Source: Lachnospiraceae bacterium (GTDB taxonomy: Bacteria > Bacillota_A > Clostridia > Lachnospirales > Lachnospiraceae). Taken from it: DNA of 5,160 nucleotides. Position numbers and translations under genes: made by a program. Numbering within the stretch: the stretch's first letter is position 1; every line of letters starts with the position of its first letter. Positions 1 to 4,791 of the stretch are shown piece by piece. The stretch is taken from contig JAFUEG010000309.1 of the NCBI GenBank assembly GCA_017464045.1, positions 1-5,160 on the forward strand, read 5' to 3'. The notes beneath the pieces are model-generated. The model was not told the DNA's origin. It saw only the letters and a program-made list of their open reading frames with translations, and did not search any database.

Positions 1-27
1 AATAATTGATAACAGGTGAACTTAAGA

Positions 28-117
28 ATGAAATTTATGTTCTATGGGATATTTGCCGCAGAAGGATTGACAAATTCTCTTGAGGTAATTGAGCAGATAA
101 CATACAAGATTGAATGA
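28..117 (+). CDS. possible 29-residue small ORF, unrecognised
   Basis: A short ATG frame ends in TGA at 115-117 and has an AGGTGA-like ribosome binding site at 14-19, eight bases before the ATG. The peptide (MKFMFYGIFAAEG... ending ...QITYKIE) matches no family I recognise. The same frame has stops at 7-9 and 10-12, so it is not the visible tail of a long upstream gene. It could be a small leader peptide, the last piece of a decayed gene, or chance. The other two frames at the window start close by bases 5 and 19, so no gene clearly enters from the left. Confidence 0.2.
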   Translation: MKFMFYGIFAAEGLTNSLEVIEQITYKIE

Positions 118-131
118 TTTGATAGTTTAAT

Positions 132-138
132 GAAGGAG
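132..138 (+). promoter_or_regulatory. ribosome binding site that selects a TTG start
   Basis: GAAGGAG lies four bases before TTG at 143 and thirteen bases before the next in-frame codon ATG at 152. The shorter spacing is nearer the usual range, so TTG is preferred. If ATG is used, the SWIM protein loses only its first three residues. Confidence 0.6.
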
Positions 139-142
139 TATT

Positions 143-430
143 TTGGATAATATGGGATTGATAGAAATTGCAGCCAATAAATCGATTTGGCGGGGAATAG
201 ACTATTGCAAAAATGATAAAGTTATATCATGGGATATACGTGGTGAAGGTGAAATTGATGGTGTTGTAAGTGGAAGTAATAATGAAAAATATCATGTTCA
301 TAATGACGAAATACACCCACGCAAATCTAAATGCAATTGCCCTTTTGCAAAAGACAGAAGGGTTGTCTGCAAACACATGATTGCAATATATTTTACTGCA
401 TATCCGGATATAGAAAAAGTGATAAGATGA
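143..430 (+). CDS. small SWIM zinc-finger protein
   Basis: This 95-residue protein ends in a SWIM-type zinc-binding motif, CxCxnCxH: Cys64 and Cys66 in CNCPFAK, then Cys76 and His78 in VCKH, with nine residues between the second and third cysteine. The preceding part (about 5-60) looks like the short beta-rich region commonly found before the finger in small SWIM proteins (WRGIDYCKNDKVISW... then VVSGSNNEKYHV). SWIM fingers are known to bind nucleic acid or protein partners, but the role of such short stand-alone members is not established, so no function is assigned. The frame starts at TTG behind GAAGGAG. Only four bases separate its stop from the GNAT gene, which suggests co-transcription and translational coupling. 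Confidence 0.85.
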   Translation: MDNMGLIEIAANKSIWRGIDYCKNDKVISWDIRGEGEIDGVVSGSNNEKYHVHNDEIHPRKSKCNCPFAKDRRVVCKHMIAIYFTAYPDIEKVIR

Positions 431-434
431 AAGA

Positions 435-1361
435 ATGTTGATAAGAAGATTTAAGGAGGCTGATGCAGATGCTGTATCCAGGCTCATCATTGAAACGGTA
501 AGAATTTCTAATACCAAAGATTATCCTGTGGAGATGATGGAAGAACTGGTAAAACGCGAACAGCCTGCAGATGTTTTGAAACGCGCTAGCTGGACGCATT
601 TTTATGTGGTGGAATCAGATGATCAGATTATCGGCTGCGGAGCTATAGGACCATATTGGGATAAACAGGATGAGAGCAGCTTGTTCACGATATTTGTGTT
701 GCCAGAATATCAGGGCCGCGGCATTGGAAGGATGATTGTAGAGACATTAGAGAAGGATGAATATGCGCTTCGAGCAAAGAGAATCGAGATTCCTGCTTCA
801 ATTACAGGGCTGCCGTTTTATCAGAAAATGGGATATACCTTTAAAAATGGACAAGACAAGCCCGATGAGGAAAAGCTTTATCGCCTTGAAAAGTATACGG
901 ATCCGGTTCTTATAGAGTATTATGCCAGTGACAATCAGGAACACTGGCTGAATGAAATAAAACAATCTGACTGGAATGCCGGACAGTTTCTGTATGAACT
1001 TCTGCGGGATAACCGATTGAAGAAACTCTGCGGTGAAAGCACTAAGGTTCTCCTGCTTACAGATGGCGATGCATTGGTGTCTTTCTGTACTTATGCGGAG
1101 CAGGATGATATACGGGAGCCGGCATTAACTCCCTGGGTGGGTTTTGTTTACACTTTCCCTGAGTATCGTGGAAAGCGTTGCATTGGGAAATTGTTTGATC
1201 AAGCTTATGACTTGGCGAAACGTGACAAATATGAGCATATCTACATATCCACAGGAGAAACGGGGCTGTATGAGAAGTATGGATATTCTTTTTGGAAAAC
1301 AATGAAGGATATGCACGGCGAAGACAGCCGGGTTTATCGAATTGATGTTGAAAGGGATTGA
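435..1361 (+). CDS. tandem two-domain GNAT N-acetyltransferase
   Basis: The 308-residue protein carries two GNAT (acetyl-CoA-dependent N-acetyltransferase) domains in series. Domain 1 (about 1-153) opens with the typical MLIRRFKEADADAV strand and helix and has a classic acetyl-CoA pyrophosphate loop QGRGIG at 93-98 after the strand LFTIFVLPEY; it ends with GLPFYQKMGYTF, the usual C-terminal GNAT hallmark. Domain 2 (about 158-308) has GFVYTFPEYRGKRCIG at 236-251, a less canonical loop, followed by HIYISTGETGLYEKYGYSF at 269-287. Domain 1 is probably catalytic; domain 2 may bind acetyl-CoA poorly or serve structurally. The acceptor substrate cannot be told; small amines, antibiotics or protein N-termini are all possible. 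The ATG at 435 follows the SWIM stop by four bases with only a weak purine-rich site (overlapping GATGAAAGA), so coupling to the upstream gene is likely. Base composition is visibly richer in G+C than the kinase gene downstream. Confidence 0.9.
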   Translation: MLIRRFKEADADAVSRLIIETVRISNTKDYPVEMMEELVKREQPADVLKRASWTHFYVVESDDQIIGCGAIGPYWDKQDESSLFTIFVLPEYQGRGIGRMIVETLEKDEYALRAKRIEIPASITGLPFYQKMGYTFKNGQDKPDEEKLYRLEKYTDPVLIEYYASDNQEHWLNEIKQSDWNAGQFLYELLRDNRLKKLCGESTKVLLLTDGDALVSFCTYAEQDDIREPALTPWVGFVYTFPEYRGKRCIGKLFDQAYDLAKRDKYEHIYISTGETGLYEKYGYSFWKTMKDMHGEDSRVYRIDVERD

Positions 1362-1364
1362 TAT

Positions 1365-1439
1365 ATGATGAAACTGAGAGATTTCAAAAAGGAAGATGCT
1401 CCGATCATAGCATGCTTTGAAATGATAAAACAAAAGTAA
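1365..1439 (+). pseudogene. 5' remnant of a second GNAT acetyltransferase gene
   Basis: The first codons read MMKLRDFKKEDAPIIA, the standard opening beta-strand and helix of a GNAT protein. The frame then diverges (CFEMIKQK) and stops at 1437-1439, so only about the first sixteen residues are GNAT-like out of the usual 140-170. A good AAAGGG ribosome binding site at 1351-1356, inside the end of the preceding gene, and a three-base gap show that this was the third gene of the SWIM-GNAT operon. What follows is not GNAT but restriction-subunit sequence, so the gene was truncated by a deletion or recombination event near 1412-1435. A functional 24-residue peptide is unlikely. Confidence 0.7.
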
Positions 1440-1740
1440 GTTCTATATTTTTGATTTCTGTGGTAATTTTGAATTTTTCAGAATGAATAAGGGGAAACCG
1501 TCAGCTGATATGATGGCTTTCTCTGATTTTCTTAATGATAGCAATTTGGACAGTAGACAGATTTATTTTGTAAATCAAATTGTTGAATATATTGTTCATA
1601 ATGGATTGCTGAAAGTTTTTTCTGTGCTCCAAGAATCACCTTTTACAGATAGAGGAAGTGTTGTTGAGATATTCACTGACTTGAATGTTTGGGCGAAAAT
1701 AAGAAATGTCATTGAACAGATTAATGCTAATGCCGCATAA
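1429..1740 (+). pseudogene. remnant of type I restriction HsdR subunit (EcoEI-type C-terminus)
   Basis: From 1483 the open frame gives 85 residues. The part from about residue 13 on (FSDFLNDSNLDSRQIYFVNQ..., then ESPFTDRGSVVEIFTDLNVW and EQINANAA) matches the C-terminal domain of EcoEI-type HsdR subunits, the ATP-dependent translocase/nuclease of type I restriction systems. The same frame continues upstream of the ATG to 1429, where SKFYIFDFCGNFEFFR (1435-1482) resembles an internal HsdR segment that normally lies a few hundred residues before the C-terminus. The two pieces are therefore joined by an internal deletion, probably near 1510-1520, and the N-terminal nuclease and helicase parts are absent. 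In-frame stops at 1423-1428 close the upstream end. There is no Shine-Dalgarno sequence before ATG 1483, and no hsdM or hsdS is present in the window. The natural stop at 1738-1740 appears intact. Confidence 0.75.
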
Positions 1741-1771
1741 AGTATTATTAAAGTAAAAACATAATTATATA

Positions 1772-1814
1772 TATCTCGGCTAATCTATAATTTTATTACA
1801 AATTAGTCGAGATA
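1772..1814. repeat. 13-bp inverted repeat (hairpin) between HsdR remnant and kinase
   Basis: TATCTCGGCTAAT at 1772-1784 pairs with ATTAGTCGAGATA at 1802-1814, thirteen positions with a single G-T wobble and a 17-base A+T-rich loop. It sits 31 bases after the HsdR remnant stop. A run of six T follows only at 1824-1829, nine bases after the stem, so it is at best an atypical terminator; it could instead be a leader structure or an operator. A TATAAT at 1786-1791 lies in the loop, but no -35 element is found at a suitable distance. Confidence 0.55.
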
Positions 1815-1817
1815 ACA

Positions 1818-1902
1818 GTCAGATTTTTTACAACAATTATCTGACGACATACATTGAGAGATATGTTAGAGAATTGTCAGATTCAATTGATTCATGGCTG
1901 AC
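1818..1902 (+). promoter_or_regulatory. leader of kinase gene with competing short inverted repeats
   Basis: GTCAGAT occurs at 1818-1824 and again at 1876-1882; its exact complement ATCTGAC lies between them at 1839-1845, and a shorter CTGAC lies at 1898-1902, just before the ribosome binding site. The central ATCTGAC can pair with either GTCAGAT copy, and the second copy can alternatively pair with CTGAC, giving mutually exclusive stems. This could be a regulatory 5' leader or a set of protein-binding half-sites. No known riboswitch class is recognised, and 7-bp stems in A+T-rich DNA can arise by chance. Confidence 0.35.
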
Positions 1903-1910
1903 TAAATTCC

Positions 1911-1917
1911 GAAGGAG
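1911..1917 (+). promoter_or_regulatory. ribosome binding site that selects the kinase TTG start
   Basis: GAAGGAG ends eight bases before TTG at 1926, an ideal spacing. The ATG at 1919-1921 lies in another frame, is too close to the site, and stops after eleven codons, so it is not the gene start. Confidence 0.75.
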
Positions 1918-1925
1918 AATGAAAG

Positions 1926-4544
1926 TTGAACAATACAAAAGGCAACTCTTATAGTTCAGAAGATACAGATATCAGGGATATAATAGATGTCGAGAGCATT
2001 GATTTATATTCTGATAAAGAAGAAGTACTGCGTAAATGGTTGAAAAATTACGGACTTTTGAGTCTTGAGGGCAACTATAAAAGAAATAAAGAATGTCTTA
2101 CTCAGGTATTTAATCTGCTTGATATTATTGCAGTGATAAAAGTTGAAGAGTTTATAAAAAGCAATAATACACAAAAAATATTTGAGGATAATAAAACATA
2201 CATAGAATTGCTCTATAAAAACAAAACAAGGAAAATAGCTATCAGCAGTTCATTTCATAATAGAATTTATGCGTTGGAATGCTATGGATGTAAACTGCCT
2301 AAAGATTTAAATACTGTTCTGAGGATTGTAAGAAACAACACTACTCATGGTTCAGAAACCGTTGTAAAAGAATATATTGATTTATCATATGACAGAACTG
2401 TTGGTTATATGGAGCTTATGGCAGATGCGTTTATTGAGTTGGGATTTATGGAACCACGATATAAAAAACCTGATTTCAATGATTTAAGGGTGCATATCAG
2501 CTCAACTTTACAGGACGGAAAATACATAATAAAAAATAAAATTGGTGAGGGTGGAACCAGCAGGGTATATCTGGCTGAACAAAAAAATCTAAATAGAAAA
2601 CTTGCTATTAAAGAGTTAAAACCATATGCATATACTTCAGAATTACTTCAAAACGAAATAGATGTGATGCTGAGTATCAGACATGCACAAATTCCGCATG
2701 TATATGATGCATTTTATGAAAATGGAACCTATTACATAGTAATGGATTATATTGATGGTACAACTCTGAACAAATATTGTAAAGAATCGGAATTATCAGA
2801 AAAACAAAAATTATCATTGTCTAAAAATATACTTGATATAATATCATATCTGCACAGCAGCTATGTCGATTTGGTGATTGTAGATTTAAAACCTGAAAAT
2901 ATAATGGTAGGACGTGATAACAAGCCTTATCTTATAGATTTTGGAATTGCGCAAGGTAAGGATGGAAAGGTTATACAGGGTTTTTCTGATGAATATTCAG
3001 CTCCGGAGATTACCAATGGTTTTGGAGGAAGTAAGTTATCTGATATTTATTCAGTCGGAAAAGTTATAGAATATATTTATTCAGATGGGGGAACAGCGGA
3101 TTATATTAATTCTGAGGTAAGAGATGTTATAGATAAATGTATAACAAATAATCCGGATAAAAGATATAGTACAGCTGAAGATGTAAACAATGCTTTAGAT
3201 GATTGCTATAATACAAATAAAAAAAATAAAAAAGCGGCAGAGAAATCTGTAAAAAAATCTATTGATAAGCCGGCTAAAAAAACAGTTAAGAAGTCTGTAA
3301 AAAAATCAGAGGAAAAACCTCAAAAAAAATTGCCGGCAGCTCCGATGGAAACGTCGGCAGATACTTCGATGGGTATTTTACCGGCAGCATCGGAAGATAC
3401 TTCGATGTATATTCCATCGGCAGCACCGGTAGATACTTCAATATATATTCCACCGGCAGCACCGGCAGTAACTCCGATAGATATTTCGTCGGCAGTTCCG
3501 GAATTAACTCCGCTAGATATTCCACCGGCAGCACCTATAGTAACTACGACTAATTTATCGTCTGAAAATTTATATGATAATTCCGGTTACAATAATTACT
3601 ATAAGGATAATATAAAAAAGAAAGGTAAAAAGGTATGGATAGTATCTTTTTTAGTAGTTTTTTTGGTGTTTAACTTGTGGCTGTTTATTAAAATATTTGG
3701 TAGTAGAAGAGATGAACTTTCAGAGTCCGATACCATAACAACTCAGAATGCAGCCGTTCAAACTACAGAAGATAATTATACCGATAATGATATAGCGAGT
3801 GCTGCAAGAGATATTTATTATTTAATGAAATACTATTGCCAAAATAATGAAAAAAATAGTTTTGATTCGCTTTTTATAGGAGAAAAAGAATTAATAGATA
3901 ATAGATATAATTATATTAATGATACAATTTTAACTTCCGGATACAATGATATTATTGCTTATAAGATATGTAAAAACGGTAAATATTATTATGTTGGATA
4001 TTTTAACTATAAGGATACAAAGACTCTCCCTGATGAAAATCCTGTTTGTATCACCTTCGCAGACATTATGACAAATGAAGATGGTGAGTGGAAAATTGTA
4101 CTAAAAAGCGATAGTTTGGATGAAATAAAAGAAAAGATACTTGGGTTACTTTATCCTGATGCTTTAAATGCGATTGAATCCGGTAGGAATTATTACAGTC
4201 CATCTATAGAAAAAGGAGATTTTTCATGGAGTGCCAATGATGTTGTTATACCGGATAGAGTTTGTTCAGATGTATTTCTTGTCTGGCAAAATGAAGATGG
4301 TTCAGTTGACATTTATTTAAATGTAAAAAATGGAACAGATGAGGAATTAAATATAAGCGGTATTAATATAACGATGACCAATACATCAGGTGGAATAGAA
4401 GAAACTGTGATTCAACATAGTTTCGGAGGAGCAAGTGTGCCGGCAAATGAATCAAAGAATCTTCATGGACATATAGAGCCGGATGAGGTTTTGACAGGTA
4501 CAGAACAGTGGGATGATATCCAGTGCTCATATAATTTTGAATAA
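1926..4544 (+). CDS. membrane Ser/Thr protein kinase with HEPN-like N-terminal domain and external C-terminal region
   Basis: The 872-residue protein has several parts. Residues about 50-175 are helical and contain RNNTTH (136-141), matching the RNxxxH signature of HEPN domains; this is a proposal only. Residues about 198-427 form a eukaryote-like (Hanks-type) kinase: glycine loop IGEGGTSRVYLA at 206-217, ATP-anchoring Lys229 in LAIKEL, probable helix-C Glu244, catalytic loop IVDLKPEN at 318-325 (Asp320, Asn325; IVD replaces HRD), DFG at 338-340, APE at 359-361, helix-F Asp373 in SDIYSVG, and Arg413 in NPDKRY. A lysine-rich stretch (431-468) and a Pro/Ala repeat (469-544) lead to a single membrane segment (about 570-591, VWIVSFLVVFLVFNLWLF) preceded by KKKGKK, which places the kinase in the cytoplasm and residues 592-872 outside. 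The external region has a Ser/Thr-rich linker, an alpha/beta part resembling NTF2-like folds (about 622-745) and a beta-rich, Ig-like end (about 770-872). It presumably senses something extracellular and signals by phosphorylation. The gene is notably A+T-rich and ends at a terminator as a single-gene unit. Confidence 0.9.
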   Translation: MNNTKGNSYSSEDTDIRDIIDVESIDLYSDKEEVLRKWLKNYGLLSLEGNYKRNKECLTQVFNLLDIIAVIKVEEFIKSNNTQKIFEDNKTYIELLYKNKTRKIAISSSFHNRIYALECYGCKLPKDLNTVLRIVRNNTTHGSETVVKEYIDLSYDRTVGYMELMADAFIELGFMEPRYKKPDFNDLRVHISSTLQDGKYIIKNKIGEGGTSRVYLAEQKNLNRKLAIKELKPYAYTSELLQNEIDVMLSIRHAQIPHVYDAFYENGTYYIVMDYIDGTTLNKYCKESELSEKQKLSLSKNILDIISYLHSSYVDLVIVDLKPENIMVGRDNKPYLIDFGIAQGKDGKVIQGFSDEYSAPEITNGFGGSKLSDIYSVGKVIEYIYSDGGTADYINSEVRDVIDKCITNNPDKRYSTAEDVNNALDDCYNTNKKNKKAAEKSVKKSIDKPAKKTVKKSVKKSEEKPQKKLPAAPMETSADTSMGILPAASEDTSMYIPSAAPVDTSIYIPPAAPAVTPIDISSAVPELTPLDIPPAAPIVTTTNLSSENLYDNSGYNNYYKDNIKKKGKKVWIVSFLVVFLVFNLWLFIKIFGSRRDELSESDTITTQNAAVQTTEDNYTDNDIASAARDIYYLMKYYCQNNEKNSFDSLFIGEKELIDNRYNYINDTILTSGYNDIIAYKICKNGKYYYVGYFNYKDTKTLPDENPVCITFADIMTNEDGEWKIVLKSDSLDEIKEKILGLLYPDALNAIESGRNYYSPSIEKGDFSWSANDVVIPDRVCSDVFLVWQNEDGSVDIYLNVKNGTDEELNISGINITMTNTSGGIEETVIQHSFGGASVPANESKNLHGHIEPDEVLTGTEQWDDIQCSYNFE
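3330..3557 (+). repeat. in-frame 36-base repeats coding a 12-residue Pro/Ala motif
   Basis: Six imperfect units lie in the kinase linker: LPAAP...DTSMGI (16 residues, with a four-residue insertion), then five 12-residue units, LPAASEDTSMYI, PSAAPVDTSIYI, PPAAPAVTPIDI, SSAVPELTPLDI and PPAAPIVTTTNL. The consensus is xPAAPxxTxxxI. At the DNA level each unit begins with a variant of CCGGCAGC and keeps ACTTCGAT- or ACTCCGAT-like endings, so the array grew by duplication of a 36-base unit. It is likely a flexible spacer between the kinase and the membrane; the Thr/Ser residues are possible phosphorylation sites. Confidence 0.85.
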
Positions 4545-4571
4545 TGATTATACAATCTAAAGGATGTTATT

Positions 4572-4615
4572 AAAAGCAGTTGGTTAATAATTGTAACCAA
4601 CTGTTTTTAGTTTTT
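4572..4615 (+). terminator. intrinsic terminator after the kinase gene
   Basis: CAGTTGGTTA (4577-4586) pairs perfectly with TAACCAACTG (4594-4603) around a 7-base loop. The stem is extended by AAAAG before it pairing with TTTTT after it, and a second run of five T follows at 4611-4615. It lies 27 bases after the kinase stop and separates the kinase from the sigma factor gene. The A-run before and T-runs after the stem make it a reasonable bidirectional terminator. Confidence 0.9.
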
Positions 4616-4645
4616 AATATTTTGTCACAAATTCCATTTAAAATC

Positions 4646-4654
4646 TGTTATATA
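4646..4654 (+). promoter_or_regulatory. candidate extended -10 promoter for the sigma factor gene
   Basis: TG-T-TATATA (4646-4654) fits an extended -10 element. A TTGTCA at 4622-4627 resembles a -35 box but lies 21 bases upstream, too far for a standard pairing, so the extended -10 may act alone or the real promoter may be recognised by another sigma factor. Transcription would begin around 4660-4662, exactly at the start of the first leader hairpin. Confidence 0.35.
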
Positions 4655-4660
4655 TAGTGT

Positions 4661-4736
4661 AATGAGCAAAGCGACGGAGCGCGTATACGTGCGCCGGCAT
4701 TTTGCGAGTTAGGATATCGAGTCTGCAGACGAGATA
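4661..4736 (+). ncRNA. structured 5' leader with two G-A-tandem hairpins (candidate)
   Basis: Hairpin 1 (4661-4710) has a closing helix AAT/GTT, a tandem G-A pair (G4664-A4707, A4665-G4706), a helix 4666-4671 with 4700-4705, two single mismatches (C4672/A4699, A4674/G4697), GGC-rich pairing 4675-4677 with 4694-4696, an A4678/G4693 mismatch, and a terminal helix 4679-4683 with 4688-4692 capped by TATA. Hairpin 2 (4715-4736) has a four-pair helix, the same tandem G-A pair (G4719-A4732, A4720-G4731), then GTC/GAC capped by TGCA. The region is strikingly G+C-rich beside its A+T-rich flanks. I cannot match it to a named RNA family. It could be a cis-regulatory leader of the sigma gene, or a mobile palindromic DNA element. 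Confidence 0.5.
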
Positions 4737-4748
4737 GTGTAAGGATAA

Positions 4749-4784
4749 TTCGTACGAACTAATTACAAATCATACGAAGGGAGG
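4749..4784 (+). promoter_or_regulatory. inverted repeat next to the ribosome binding site of the sigma factor gene
   Basis: TTCGTACGAA (4749-4758) is a perfect 10-base palindrome, and its left half TTCGTA can alternatively pair with TACGAA at 4773-4778. That second partner touches the ribosome binding site AGGGAGG (4778-4784), which lies seven bases before the GTG start. The arrangement could influence translation of the sigma factor, or TTCGTACGAA could be a dimeric protein-binding site. It may be part of the same leader structure as 4661-4736. Confidence 0.4.
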
Positions 4785-4791
4785 GACGAAG

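Noticed and set aside
67..72. TTGACA, a perfect -35 hexamer, as part of a promoter for the SWIM gene.
   Set aside because: No acceptable -10 element lies 16-18 bases downstream; the nearest candidate (GATAAC at 96-101) is 23 bases away.
227..599. Minus-strand open frames opposite the SWIM gene and the start of the GNAT gene.
   Set aside because: The plus-strand genes have recognisable motifs and tight operon spacing; the minus frames have no family resemblance.
1057..1433. Two overlapping minus-strand open frames opposite the tandem GNAT and its truncated neighbour.
   Set aside because: Their products are low-complexity and match no family, while the plus strand codes for clear GNAT motifs.
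1786..1791. Perfect TATAAT as the -10 element of the kinase promoter.
   Set aside because: It lies in the loop of the 1772-1814 hairpin, has no TG extension, and no -35-like hexamer at a proper distance; A+T-rich sequence gives such matches by chance.
1919..1954. ATG at 1919 as an alternative kinase start or leader peptide.
   Set aside because: It is in a different frame, only one base after the ribosome binding site, and stops after eleven codons.
3286..3534. Minus-strand open frame of 82 codons with a regular LPVEY/KYLP periodicity.
   Set aside because: Its periodicity mirrors the 36-base repeat of the plus-strand kinase linker, and it has no ribosome binding site; it is a shadow frame.
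3330..3557. Regular repeats that could suggest a CRISPR array.
   Set aside because: The units are contiguous without spacers, imperfect, and in frame within the kinase coding sequence.
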